Position numbers and translations under genes: made by a program
Assembly (NCBI GenBank): GCA_014549065.1
Contig: JACDOX010000007.1
Location: forward strand, 8,469,768 to 8,533,767
Length of the DNA: 64,000 bases
Direction: 5' to 3'
From: Cardinalis cardinalis
Lineage: Eukaryota; Chordata; Aves; Passeriformes; Cardinalidae
The notes under the pieces: generated by a model
The model's input: only the letters and a program-made list of their open reading frames with translations
Told to the model about the DNA's origin: nothing
Database searches by the model: none
Part shown: piece by piece, positions 39,742 through 53,730 of the stretch
How the letters are laid out: the number at the start of each line of letters is the position of its first letter
How positions within the stretch are numbered: position 1 is the first letter of the stretch

Positions 39742-42700
39742 GTGTGATCATTTAACTAAAATACTCATTTGTTTACTTTAAAGTGGTCTTTTCCNTGTGC
39801 AGGCAACCAAGTACCCAGACAGGAACAAACTTGCTCTTTATGTAAATGCACATTTTAATAATGTTTTAAATGTAATTTTTCAGTTGATACAGTTCTTTCT
39901 CACACTCCAGGCATATAAACATNTCAAATGAGTCTGTATTTACTGCCTGAAGCTTTAAAAATGTCTGTTAAACAAGCCCAAGTAAACTCCCCCCAAACCT
40001 TAAATCTTTTTATGCCAAATACTAAATCTCATGGCATAAGGATCCAGAGGCTAAAAGGGTGCCATGGGGTGAATTGCAGATGAAGCCTCTAATTCTGTGT
40101 GTCCTTGAATTTTATTGCACAATTTTTGTCATTCCTAAAGGGTGCACAGAGGAAGCTGGGAGAAGCACTGAAATTTAGACTGTTATTATGTCTCTGCATC
40201 TCATAGAGCTGCTGCACCAGAGAGCTCTGTAGTGGTTGCCTACAGCAGCATCACTTCCACACATCAGAGCTTTGGGCTGCAAAGAAAAAANTCCCCCCCT
40301 TCAAATTGTCATTGCTCTTCTCCTTTGCTAAGTCCATTCAGTCAGACTTTGAGTGGGATGCAGGAGAGCTGTAATGACATTCCACTCACCCATTACCACA
40401 GCACTTATGGACTTGTTCTTAGAAGAAATATACCATCCAAGGTTTCTCTAGGACCAGGAAAACCTTANAGTACATTTCTGTAGGGTAGGATAACCACATA
40501 TGCCATCTTTGGTCATTTATTTCGTGCTACCTTTGAATGTGTGACAGGCAGTTTCCCCTCTCTTCTCTCAGCTCCCAGCTGCATGACAGCCTGAGAGGCA
40601 GACGCCCTGATGGACACAGCCTTNTGCTAGGATGTGTAAACCCTTGGGAAAAGTTCACTTCCAGATTCATGATCCAATAAAGAGAAATGTACTTTCTTCT
40701 GTTGTCTGCTGCTAATTATACTCTGGCCAAGGATTTACCCCATATCCCAATCATTTCCTTTTTAACAGGCCATCTAGCTAATGTGCCTCCTGGCCTCTCC
40801 CAGACTCATCTTCACTTCACAGCTATTGAGCATATCTGAAAATTTTGGTGGGGAAGAAAAATCTCTACCCCAAGAAAAAATAACAAAAACACTCACTGTT
40901 GCCTTTTTCTCCTCTTTGACTTTGGGACAAAATTAAGCCTTTCAAAATATTCCATCCAAACCCGTGGTACCTTAATGGGAAAGAAAATGGGAAGGATTGT
41001 TGTTTTCACCTTTAAAAATCAAAAGGCTGGTAGGAAAGGTATTCCCTGCAGTTGTCTGCCATGAGAGACCTACATGAAGGCTTCTGCATGGTGGAAAACA
41101 GAGCAGAGACAGGGCTCTCCCCTGTTGGAATGGATCATCCTCAGATCTACTATTCCAGAGGCATCCCATTGCCCTATTTAAGCTTCATCAAGGGATGTTA
41201 AGGGGGAGTACTCAGTCTGCTCTAGATCCAGGCTCTACTGTACTGTACTTAAATTAAATCTACTTACTGTAAGCCCTTCTGCATTTGTTTCAAAAAATGT
41301 CTGTCTTTTCATGTGCTAAACATGGAATAGAAGATATTTTACTGAAATTTCAAAAAAAAAAGAAACACACTGTATTTTAGGATATAGTCATTACTTATAC
41401 AAAATAAATGATCAAAACTAAGTAACAAACTCACATCTCTCTTTTGAGATTTCTATGCATAAAGAAATTGGGTTATCTACAAACACATTATGGTTTTGNA
41501 ATGTGTTACTGCATTCTAAATACTTGAATTAAAACAATTTGGTTTGAATTGTACTATTATAGCAGACTCAAAATCCTTTTATCAGAGCTTCTTTTTTCCC
41601 CCCTTCTTTCTTTTTTCAATGTTATTAAAGGTTTGCAAGCTTTGTTATTCGAATTAGATAAACACTATGGTAACTAGGAAAGCCAGCATGTTTTAGAAGT
41701 CTGCAGTTCTGAGTGTTTTCCAAAGAGACAAGGTAGTATCTGTATCCTAATATTCTCTCAATGCATGAAATACAATAAAAGGGAACTAGTTCAATAATAT
41801 TCCTTAAAAACTACAAGGCAGAAAAATCCTGACAGAGTGAGGATATTGCTTGAGGCACACCTTCAGATCGAGGCCAGTCCTTATGCAAAAGTACCACAGA
41901 GCGGAGGAATTTTGGTTTTTTGCAGAATGGAACACAACTTCTTTCAAGTAAATCCTAAATGGTAAGGCAAAGTATTTCACTCACGGGTTTGTGAAGATTC
42001 TACCTGTCCATTTTTTGTGGACAGGTGGCTTAAACAGCCATGTGAGAAGAATAACATATGTCCTTGCTATTCAAATGAAACAGGAAGTCAGTACTAAAAC
42101 ATTCATGATTGAAGCTTACTAAGATGGCCAAATTTCAAAAACCTTGAAGTTTTGGTTTACAGCTCTGGATATAAGCGTGAAGACTTCTGAACTGTATAAA
42201 TGTTTTGGATGTGAAAAATATGGACGGACATCTTGTGAGAATTGCCTGTTTCATTTCAGAATATGTGTCCTTCAGACTTTTCTTATTTCCTTTTTTGAAT
42301 CAGAGCCATGTGCATGAGGACATATGGCATTGTGCACTTGCTAATGGTCACAGATCCATCNGAAGGTGTGTCATAACCATAGCAAAAAAGTTCAAACACG
42401 AAAAAAATAGTTTTCAAGATGCACTAACATCCTCATTGTATTATCTTACTTTAATTAGCATATATCTTAGACATATAACTTTAAAATAAATCACTTTTTT
42501 GACTGTTGTGACGTTAAACATCACTGAACTTTTAATTTCACTTTAATTTCTTTACACCGCACATTTTTGCTAAAGAAATTACAGATTCAGGGTTTTGGTG
42601 TGTCTACAGCAAATTCTCTGCCTCAAGAAGAATTAACTACAAATTTTAGAAACTTACTCAGTGTTTCTCTACCTCAAATTCCTTTCCATTAGCTAAAATA

Positions 42701-44270
42701 CTNTTTGTTATGGATAGACCCTTTCATCCATAAGCAGCAAAAAGGCTTCTGCAGAAGTGGCAAATATAACCAGTCTGAGTTTGCAAGTAGGTCAATGGGT
42801 CTGCAAACATATGAAATTATTTACTCCACATTACAGATTAAATGTGAGTCAGTAGAAGAATGAGAGTCTACTATTCTTTTCTGGGAGTCTTTGATCAGCA
42901 TGTGTTTCAACATTTTAGTGACTTATTTTATAAATAGCATTTAGGATGAAAAGTTTTCAAACATTTTACATATTTAAGATCCTTAGGACATGACTTCTGT
43001 AGGTACTTAGTAAAATGCACTGCTTTGTGTTTTTACTTCTAAGTTTTGTCTGTTCTTTTGAGTTAAGAGAACCCAAGATGTTAAGTACAAATCTAAATGA
43101 CAAGGAAAACACAATTAATGTATACCACTGACACCTTAATTTAAGTCATCTTTTTCAGCCTGGCAAAAGGGCAGCAATGCAAATGTGTCTAAACATGGCC
43201 CATTTTGGATGATTTCTATCATCCTACTTGGTCCTCAATTGTTGTTTCAGAAGTGTATGGGTCTTCTATAGGTCTCATATCATATCTGGCATCCCTGCTC
43301 AGGACTTTCATATATATCTGGACTCTGTTTAGGCATCTGAGTCACTTCCAGAAACCCTAGGGCAAAGACACAGAGAATATTCCAGGACACCATCAAGCTG
43401 CCCTTCATCTGTTTGCAATCACCAGCTCTGGTCAAAGCACCATTTTCAGCATTTGAGGTTACTTCCTGACAGACAAGATGTTTCTTCGTTATGCTGCCTT
43501 GTTTGAATCCAGAAGCAGGATTCCTAATGCCCTAGTCACATCCCCTAATGCCCTCTTTAGCAGTTATATCTTTGATCTCTGAATATAATTTTCCCCTTAA
43601 TATCAAAAATCATGCTTGCATGGGTCTTTCAGGGCATGGAAATGTTAGCTTCCCCTTTTTGTATTTTTGCANTAGGCATAAATGCGATGGGAGTAATTTA
43701 ATCTGAAGGATTCCTTAAATTAAAGCACAGTCCCATTAGGCTATTACTCAATTACCAGTTAGGCAGGATACTTGGAATATCATGAAAACGAAAATAAATC
43801 CTGAAAAATAGAAACTGTAGAATTGCCAAGAATTAAAGCAAGAAGGCAAAATTCTGTTTGGAAGAAAATCAGATTATATAGGTAGACAGTGTTATGATGA
43901 TACAACAATTACTGATGGAAAATTTATTACCTGGATGTTGTACAGTATCTGTTAAATCTAGACATTTTCAAACCATTAACTCTAGAAAATATGCATTTTT
44001 TAAAAGACCCTATGAAACAACACCTTAGATAATTAGGGCTGTTTTTCTAGGAATTTGGAAATGCTCCCCAAAATGGACATGTTATCATGTCCATATTTTA
44101 GAAAAATAAACAGAAATATCATAGTGATTACAGGCCCTCTGACCTGACAGTGGACAAAGACCAATCAAGCATGATATTATTTAAAAATAATTAAGAAGAA
44201 CAATATAACTGATCCAACTGAATATGGATTTACAGAAACTTGCTTTCTACATTTTTCCATAAGAAATCTT
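39742..44270. other. AT-rich non-coding stretch
   Basis: No gene or named repeat recognised. A 9-base perfect hairpin (ACCTGTCCA / TGGACAGGT, 7-base loop) lies at 42002-42026, of a kind expected a few times by chance in a window of this size. Confidence 0.5.
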
Positions 44271-44347
44271 AAAAAAAAAAAAAGAAAACAACAACAACAA
44301 AAAGCAAGCAACCAACCAATCAAAAAAACCCGAAAACAACAAAGCAG
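44271..44347. repeat. A-rich tract with AAC and AACC units
   Basis: Thirteen A followed by AAC repeats, AACC units and further A-rich sequence. It resembles the composition of the tract at 48.27-48.44 kb, including an AAACCCGAAAA piece in both. It may be an expanded retroposon tail; no body is recognised. Confidence 0.8.
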
Positions 44348-47300
44348 AAACACAGAGATATCATAAAGAACAATGTAGTGGGGGAGAATTTCAAGCAGTA
44401 TGGGGTTTTTTGTTGACCAAATGCTACATATCCTAATGAAGAAGTCAAATTAATAATGAAGCCTAAGTAACTTTCATTAAACAAACAAAAAAATCTAATT
44501 GCCCAGCAAAAACGTCAAATGTGAAATATTATTGATCAGTTCTCATTCCTTCCTACTTAGTCTTTCTTTCAATAATCTGAAACTATTGATAAAATCAATG
44601 ATTGATAAAGCATAGAAAATTAATCTGAACAGAAGATGGGCCTCAGATGATTGGGCACATGGATTAACATGAAATATTGGAGAGAAGATTTTTTGTGATG
44701 GTTAATGATGCTTGACAAACCTATAGAACTTTTTTGGAGGAATCAAAGCTTACACAAACAAAAATTTACTTGATTTGTTTTTCTCAAATATCCAGAAATT
44801 CAGAAAAACTTATTTTTTAAGAATTTTTAATGGAATGTTCTGAAGAGTTTTCCTCAAATTTTAAATTATCTTGTGAAAAATCATGTCTGGGATTGATGCC
44901 GTTAGCAAGAANTATCAACTAGAAATAAATGCATAAATAACTCCAAAGCACAGAGTGACACCCACATAAAAATACTTTGTGACACTTATTCTGCCACATA
45001 ATGTCAACTTTTCAGGATTTTCTCACCAGTTCAGGTGAAAGGGTTAAACATAAATGCACAACTTTTTCAATTAAATCTGCTCAGGCAGCAGCTAAGATGG
45101 AATTTTGGAGACCTGTGACATCTAAATGTTAGTCCATGAAGACACAGTGTCTCAGTGGGTCAAACTACAGAATTCCTCTAGGCTGAAGTTAGATATCATT
45201 TAACAGAGGCGTAAGGAAAAAAAAGACGTTATAATGGCAACATCAGTACTACTAACATAATATAAATATAACAACATAAATGTCATATAATGAGAAAAAA
45301 TATTTTTCTGTGGCTGAAACATAACTGTCAGGGAACAGATCAAAATGAGATATTGCTACAATCCAGGGCTGCAAAATATGCTCAGAAACAACAATATAAT
45401 ATGTTTTGAAGTTAGTGGTATTTGAATGACAGATGAAACATTCATTTTTGTTTCTGCACAACTTTCCTTTACTTCTCTCTTCTTTACTTTCCTCTTTCTC
45501 TTTCCATATCTGTAGAAAGAAAAGAATCTATTATTTTATGAGAGGATTAATAGTAGAGTTTATTCAACAAGGTTACAGCATGCAGATTTCATTTGGCTTA
45601 CACATCATCCATTGACACTAGAGAAGGTTGAAACCTGAATCATGTAACATTAGATTTGGTGAGCACAAGGCCTCAAGAAGCTAAACTATAACTCATTCTA
45701 AAATGTTCCATACTCATAAATTACCCAGTGATCATTTATAGCCTTACTTTTGTGTAAGCACTGCAAGAACNTTTACAAAATTAATTTAATGTGAGCAGTA
45801 GAATTACTGTATTATAAACCAGTTAATAAAGAAACATATAATTTAAAGGCTTTACTTGGGGGTATTCTTTATTTTATAATAGGTTAACACATAATAATTA
45901 TACAAAAATTCTTTTTAATGGTAAGCATATTTAGTATTTGGTTTTTTCTTCAGGAGGGTGTTCAAGATGTCACTTGCTCATATTGAATACAGCTGCACAG
46001 GAGAACACCTGACAAATTATAAATGCTGGGGTTTGCAGGGACAATAGTTCAGTATGCANTTCAAACAGCCTGAAGCACTAACTGGACACCATTAGTGTCT
46101 TTATCAAGCTCTGTATCCTTTGTTGCAACTGCTGCCTAAAAAGATGTGCCAATCTTTGTCATGGTACAGAATGGTGGGTGAGGTGCAGAGCAAACTAGTG
46201 AAGGAAGTCAGTGCCAGACTAAAGGTNCAAGAGTCTGACAGTATTAAACTTTGTAATTTTTTTCTGTAATGCCCCTACAGAAGTTATTCTACTCACCTCC
46301 CCGGTATACCAACTCCAGCTGCTTTTAAGACAAGACGTAGTTTCCCAAACTTTTCCAACATTCCAAGACTTTTTCAAGTGAGCTTTCATATGTAAAAAAT
46401 ATTGTTTAGTCTTTTGACTTCCGTGCATATTTTCCAAAAGCATCCCTNCTCACTAACACTTTTGGTTGTCTGCCACAGCACAGTGCCCCAAGACATCATC
46501 TGTAGCTGGCCCAGACCAATTGATTCACTCTGAAAAAGAACAAAAAGGACCAATAAAAGACCCCTGACTTTCTTCACCTGTTTGTTCAGGAAAAAGTCTT
46601 GGCCAGAGAATATTTCATCCTTCCCCTCTAGCAGCTAGTGCTTATACTTGTTTTCTGCCATTTGTTGTATGAACTGGGTGAGCTCTGCCCACAGCCAGAC
46701 AGGAGAAGTCAGCTGCANGGGTACCCTGCTCTGTATCACAGACTGAGAGATTCAACACTGCAAACACACTGGGGCAATGCTGCCCAATTTACTTAGCAGC
46801 AATACAATTCACACATAATTAATGTACTGAAATTTCTATGGAGCTACTTTATTTTCACCCCTCCTGTCTCCAGTTTAGAGAGAGGCCACATGGCAAGGTC
46901 CTACTGACTTCTGCTTTCACCATCATAAAACCTTCTGCCCTTATGGGGACTAGGGCAAACACAGATTAGAAAACCCCATTTCCTATTTAAACGCTCTATT
47001 TCCAGCAATCTCCTAGCAATTTGTTGGTTTGACCTTTGCACATATTATTGCAGCCTGAAGATGGGAGGAGGCAAGTCTGAGACAGGTATAGAGAGACTCA
47101 GTTATAAGGAGATATGTTCAGAGAGGAAGTAGACTTAACGGCTTATTTTCAAATATCCTAATTTTTTGTAAAAGTAGGGAAATGGGCTTTAAAAAAAAAA
47201 AATTATTTGGGTGGTAGCTGGATTACACTTTTAATGGGAGCTAATCACATGGTTCTTAATCCTCGGTTTTGTGTATAAATAAATGTACCTGCTATTATTA

Positions 47301-48217
47301 CAAGCCTCCAAACCATATTTTGGAAATCACTGAACAATGAAATCTCATACAAATAAGCATGGAGCAAACAGAGGCCTGATTATAAGGGGAGTGAGACGAA
47401 GGACAGGGTACAGCCCAGCTCTGGCACCATGAGGGCAAGAGTACTCTCTGCAAAGCACAGAATGAATGAAAGAGGGTGGGCTCAGTACCCTCAGCCACCT
47501 CTATAAATTCATCCTGGCCGGCTCCTCTAGTCCAAGAACCAAAGTGTCATAACTGAAGAAACAAGCCATGGCTTTGCTTGTACAAATTACATCCAGAGAA
47601 CTGCGTACACACACACATGAGTTTCATAATATGCCTACTAGCAGATCTAGATCTGTTCCAGGTTAAAAACACATGCTAATGTATTATTCCTCGGAAGTGA
47701 TTTTCTTAGCTGCCTTAGAGAAATGGGACCTGAAGGGCAGAGCAGATGGGAGTTCCCCTGCTGGAAAATATGCCCCTTTCCAGGTGTGCACATGAACTAG
47801 CAGAAGGGCAACTTCAGCTTATGAATATGCTGTGCTTCAGGCATCTGCTGGGGTTACTAGCACTAGCTCTTTCAGATCTGCTTCCAATACCCCGGGTAGT
47901 ACTTAAAGAGTAAAGAGAATATTCCAATCAGCTGCCACAGACAGCCACAGACAGTACTTTTTGCAGCCAGAAGAATTTTAAGACAGTTAGTTCTGCCAGG
48001 TTAAATTAAAGAAGGCATGTCATCAGTAGAAAGCAGTGCTTTGTATAGGTATGATATGGTATAAACTCCCCACAGTGTAACAGGGCTGGCTGTAAACATG
48101 GTGAAGTAGGCAGTTCCTGGAGGCAGCAAGTAGTCCTGGGCATTCTTTCCCCTTTCCTGGTGAGCCTCTACTGCAGAGGGATGGTATTTCATATGCAGGC
48201 AAGGCATTCCCTGCTAT
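44348..48217. other. non-coding stretch
   Basis: No gene or named repeat recognised. GC content rises modestly between 46.6 and 48.2 kb without recognisable exons. A 13-base poly-A lies near 47191. Confidence 0.5.
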
Positions 48218-48243
48218 AGAAGCAGTTTGCCCAAACTGCTTCT
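48218..48243. repeat. perfect 12-bp inverted repeat (hairpin)
   Basis: Arms AGAAGCAGTTTG (48218-48229) and CAAACTGCTTCT (48232-48243) are exact reverse complements separated by only CC. A hairpin or cruciform this tight is uncommon by chance. It sits about 30 bases before a large AAC/AC-rich expansion. Confidence 0.9.
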
Positions 48244-48271
48244 CATTTGGGCAGGAGCAAAACACAAAACA

Positions 48272-48280
48272 AAACACAAC

Positions 48281-48314
<34 letters not shown>

Positions 48315-48436
48315 AATAAAACCAAACCACATATGCACAAAAAACAAAACAAAACAAAAAAAAACCCGAAAAAGAAAAAAAAAACCAAAAAACAAAAAAC
48401 CCCCCCAAAAAACCAAACCAAACCAAAACAAAAATA
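48272..48436. repeat. (AAC)n microsatellite grading into A/C low complexity
   Basis: About 13 AAC units (to about 48315), then A-rich sequence broken by C runs to about 48436. G is almost absent. It creates artificial Asn/Lys-rich frames on the plus strand and Val/Phe/Cys-rich frames on the minus strand, which are not genes. Confidence 0.96.
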
Positions 48437-51400
48437 CCCACCACACAACTGCAACTACCTTAACTCTCCAGGGTTTTCCTCTTGGCTCTTCACTTAATTC
48501 CACTCTTTCCCCCTCTCCATCTCACTTTCACTGCAAGCATTCCCACCCTTCTCCTGGCCCTTGCATCCCAAAAAAATTCAGTTCTCTCTGCAGCCACTGA
48601 GAATCTCTGCGCCACCTTCTAGCCAAATGAGTTTTCCATCTTGCCTTCATGGCTTATTTTAACCAAGTTCTACTGACCNGACACTAATGCCCTCCCTGTT
48701 TGGACTCATAATATGGCAATGGTTTTTTTCTATCCTTAATCCTGCCCTGAGACTGCTTTTCTGTGCNACCAGCAGTTGACTGCTGTCACCGCAGACCTTA
48801 AGGGAATGGTGTAGTGAAAAAGGCCAGGATCCACAGACCATCACCTCCTCCTGTTAAGTTCTCCTGGAAAAAAACTTCCATAAATATATGCAAGATTTGA
48901 TACAAGGCTTGGACATTACAAGGCTGATGTTGTGACTGAAGCAGATTTTTTGCTACATCTCTTTGATCAGTTGTCCTTGATGCCATATGTGACTGAGTGA
49001 AGTAAAACACCTGGGACAAGAAGGAGAAGGTTTGCNTAGAAATGCAATGGACTTTTCATTNGCCACATTTTGTTGTAGGGGGAGAATAACTGCACTGGAT
49101 GGGTATTCACAAATTCTTATTCAAACACATTCAGTAATCAGGTGGCTTTGGACAACACAGTCCAAGTGGTCTGCCCAGCTTGGTCATCACATTTCCTGGC
49201 AAAGACATTCTGGCTGTCACAAATTATGGTAAGTTATTGTCTATCTTTTCAGGGATGAAAATATTCACCCTAGACAAGGCGTAACATCTGATATGATAAA
49301 CTGTGCAGTTATGAAAGTTTATTATCCCTTGCTATTAATAAGTGGGGTGGGCAAAATCCCTTATATCAGAACATCCGCCACTGAAATACAAAGTAACCAC
49401 AACACATGATCTGTCAGAAACTATCATGAAGATAAACAATAGGGTGAGCTCCAAAATAAATAAATAAACGCTGCCAAAGAAGTTATTTGCATTTTTTTCT
49501 CTCTCCCCAACCAGTGCTTGAAAAATGTCCTCATTCAATGTGCTTGCTCATCCACGCAGCTGCCAGCTGTGCCTCCTTCCTTCAGCAGCAGTCACATGTT
49601 AAATGGCTTTTAAAACTGAGTCCGTACTGCTACAGAAACCCAAGCTATGCAATACGGCTCTCTCCAGCCCCTGAGAATTTGTGTGGAATTGTGATTTCAG
49701 TGCTGCAACAAAAATTTGACATTCGGTTGAAGACTGTGGCATGCAGGAAACCAAAACAGACAGAGTACAACCAAAAATGTCCAGACACTAAGAGACATCT
49801 CCAGCAACCCTCATGTAATTAACATAAATCTGAGCTGCCAAAAGTACTAACAGCACTTGAAGCAGCTTTGAAATCCCAAATGTATGACTTCTAAATTTAG
49901 AGCTCTGTTCTTTCTATATTCTGTTATGCACATGTTTAGATTTCTGTTGATTGTTTGCAGAAGAAAAGGAATATAAAGGTTACTTATTTAGACTGAGACC
50001 ATGGCCTACAACTGCAACTCAGTGTTGGGGGATGAAGACAAACTGCCCTACCCATGCAGGAATTTAGAGTGGCATCATGATTCACAATGAGTCAGAAGTG
50101 AGGCAGCTGCTGTGTCCTTAGATGTGTTTGCCAGCGCAGGCAGGCCACCCCATGCCCTGTGCTCTGCCTCTTGCAGATGCTAAAAGAAATGGTAGATCTG
50201 CACAGCTGCTGCACTCCCCAAGTGTGACATCCTGACTATAACTGCTCCCTGTGTGGATGGCACAGATATGGGGGAGAAAATTAGAGCGCAGTATGGTGAA
50301 ACTGAAAATGGTTGCAACAGGCACTGGGTAGAAATGCAAACTTCAAAGATGGAAGACGAAGGTAAGGACAAACATGGATTCTTTTTCTTTTTCAGAACCA
50401 TCACCACTCCAAATCTGGTACTCAATAGATAGATGGGTGTTTCACAACCCCTTTAACATGTCAAAGGCAGCTATATTTGGCTACAATTTCATTATTTAGC
50501 ACTACTCAATTATCTGTAATGTCTAAATTTTTTATCTATGTATTTGTTGCAGGGCTTCTACTTCAGCCACTTCCCTCGGATGTTTTTCCTATGGGCTTCT
50601 AAGGCATGTCTGTGCCATTACATAGCTGAGACAACAAGCACATATCTGCTTTTTTTTCAGTGATATTATTTATTTATATCAGGTATTGAAAGAGGCAAAT
50701 AAAATATAATCATTTTTAGCTACTTTCTAAATTGTAAAACTTTTGTATTTCCTGTTTCTGGATTTAGGTACACCTTAATGAAAGTGAAACTCCTTTAATG
50801 TGTGCTTTTACATGTGCTTCTGTAATGATGAGACCGTTTTATTTCCTTATTATAAANCTTTTATGCCATTATGAGCCTGGAGATTTTTTTTTCACTTAAT
50901 TATTCCTTTGTAGTTCTATTAACTCAATGAAATACAGTTTGATGGGAAAAAGTGATAGCAATTATTTATTGGTCTATATCATTAAGTTTCTCGTTTTTCT
51001 CCATTTCTTGTGGCAATTCTGTAAGAAATGCCTCCTTTTCCCAGGAACCTGAAAACAATCTTTTCTAAATTTTGAGGTCTCTTTATAACAATATATCTTC
51101 TTTCCTTTGTATGTAATTTTACCAGTAGTCTAAAGAGGTAGAGCATGTACTCAGTGGTGTACACAAATACTATGGACAGATTGCATGATTCTAATGGATA
51201 CCATCTCAGTAGTGGATGGGATAATCTCTAGGTAAGGTATTAGGTTGCTGTTAATGTAACCATGAAGGCAGAGGACGGTAACAGGATAATCCTAGTAGAT
51301 ATCCTCAAGTGTTGAAACCAGTTTTATGGTATCCTCCGCACAATCATGTAAGCAAAAGGGGTCAGATAAGTAACACATTTTTAACTATTTGTGTATTGGT

Positions 51401-52038
51401 CAGTGGAGCCTAGATAATGCAAACAGTAGCTAGAGATGCTCCTGCCTGAGAAGAAATATTCTGCATTTAGTACTGGAAATAAGGTAGGGTAGTTATTATG
51501 ACTCAAACAGCTTTTCAAACTTCCAGCTTCTCCCATAAGCATAAAATGGGAGAAAAAATGCACAGACAGTGTCTTCACATCAAAGATGTTCTTAGTTGTT
51601 TCTGAAAGGTTGAATGGGAGACAAATGTTATGCATAAAGCATCTACATAGAAGAAAAAAGAACTGAAAGAAAAATCTATGGGCCAGTCTGTAGAATCCAC
51701 AACACAAAACCTATTCACGGTAGATAACAGCTTGTACTGTTCTTTAACATCTGTCCTTAATGTGTAACAAAGTTAAAAATTTTAATAGGGATTACTTCAT
51801 CCTGGAAGAAGCTTGCTCATCATCTCATGCATCAAAAAATTTTCCAGCAATTCTAAAAATAATAAATGTTAATATCTTTTTGCAGAAACTCCTGAGATAA
51901 AAAAGATAACTGTTTTGGATCTNATTTAAATTAACTAGGAGTTAAATGCTAACATAAAACAAACTGTTTCTACGTATAGATGTCATGATCTGATTGTATT
52001 TACCTTGTGCAGACTGAGTATATGACCAAATTATTTGC
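48437..52038. other. non-coding stretch
   Basis: No gene or named repeat recognised. A plus-strand 111-codon frame (49487-49822) has no recognisable domain. From about 49063 to 50856 there is no N base at all, the opposite of the 22.6-25.0 kb region. Confidence 0.5.
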
Positions 52039-52104
52039 TTATATACATACTTANATATACATATATATTCATACATGCATACATACATACATACACATAC
52101 ATAG
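52039..52104. repeat. (ATAC)n / (AT)n microsatellite
   Basis: Imperfect TATACATA units grade into about six CATA units. One N interrupts it. Confidence 0.93.
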
Positions 52105-53519
52105 TTTTTGTTGGCTAGTTTTTGTATATTTTGCAATGAAACAGTCATTGCAACCACATATTTAAAGTGATAAGTATTTTCAAAATATGAGACCTGTCAA
52201 AAAATAAAATCCTTGATACNCACAAGCCTGGTTCACAAGTAAAACAGATTTTACAGAGCAAGAAGATATCCTAGTTAAAAGAAGATTGAAAACAAACTAG
52301 AATATAAAATATTAATATAAAACCTGAGTAAATAACAAAGCATTATAAACCACAAGTTAAAATATACTCAACCCAAAGAAAGGACTGCATGTCCAAAAGC
52401 TTGTCTGTTTTTTCCAGTTGCATCTATGAATTTAGTAAAAACAACCCCTTTCCTTGCAAAACTTGTACTAAATGTACCTTCAGATAACCATGACTACAGC
52501 AATATCAATTAACAAAAATAATTTAAATGTCGAGGACCAAGAAAATCTCTAGGTTATGTATGCTTATTCAAGATTGCAAACTGTAGCTAGGTGTAAATTT
52601 TGGGAGATGTCATTTTAACAAAACACTACACCAATCACATTCAATAAAGTGCCAGGGACTGAGTTTATCACCTTCAGAGGATGGCACGAGGAAATATGTG
52701 CTAAGATGGTATCATTTTANACTTACATAATGTATGAAAATATTTTACAGGCAAAAGCTGTATAGAAAAAAATCATACTTTTGAGCAACCACCATTATGT
52801 TTTGTAAGTACACGAAAAATGGGCAATTTCCTAGTTATTAAAACATTTCCAATTGTTTAATACAATTCTGATGGAAGATCACTCAACTTTATTTAACTAA
52901 AAGATTTTGAATTTGGGATCCTATTTACAGATTAGCTTGGGTAAAAAATTGTCACCAAACAACCATTTTTGTCAAGACTACAAGTCTAATTAATGTGCGC
53001 TAGCATAATAAATCTGGATTTCTCCAAAATGCAGGACACTTTAAAATTGACAAAGATGACACAGATCAGGTTGAAATTAGCTCACTGAAAGATCTCAGAC
53101 TAGACATTCCTGTTNTTTAGGGAATTTCTTTTAGCCATATTTTTTTATACATGTGGCAGTCATCTAAAAGATGGTACAAAAATCTTTGTAAATAAATTTT
53201 GCAGATAACTTAAAGATTACTGTGACAGTTAACCAAGAGGATCATGAAGAATGATCCTAATAATCTTCTTAAAATTCCATCCTCCCACCCCCAATTTATT
53301 TGTTAATATTAATATGTTACCAAGTAATATACTCAGGAATAAAGATTGAAAATTTTGTTTATACACTGAGCAGTTCTGCTTTAGAAAACTATGGCAAAAG
53401 AATCAATTTAAAGATACTGTGTATTAATCACTTCCTCTACCAGNGCAAGTGTATGGAAAAAAATAAAAATAGACGTGACCTGACCCACAGTCNTATAAAA
53501 CAAGAATAATTGAGTGGAA
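52105..53519. other. AT-rich non-coding stretch
   Basis: Nothing recognisable is seen. Confidence 0.5.
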
Positions 53520-53730
53520 GCAGAGAGGTGGTCTTGTCTCCACACACTGTCTTAGCTGTCAAGAACTGGTTGTGAAACTAGCTAAACAGGACTCTAAGAC
53601 AAAAATCTCAGCTGCCAGGTTCCTCCACACAGACTGTGGGTAGANATAGCCTGTGACAGGGGCCACCCAACACAAAGCTGAGCTGCACTGCTGTGGGTCA
53701 TCTCACACCATCCTCTGACCGGGCAGAGAT

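Noticed and set aside
42002..42026. 9-base perfect hairpin ACCTGTCCA / TGGACAGGT
   Set aside because: Stems of this length with short loops are expected a few times by chance in 64 kb.
48023..48600. Several open frames of 76-143 codons on both strands
   Set aside because: They are made by the AAC and A/C-rich tract, which lacks stops in several frames. The translations are simple Asn/Lys or Val/Phe/Cys runs.
49487..49822. 111-codon plus-strand frame
   Set aside because: No recognised domain; composition and context do not separate it from chance frames.
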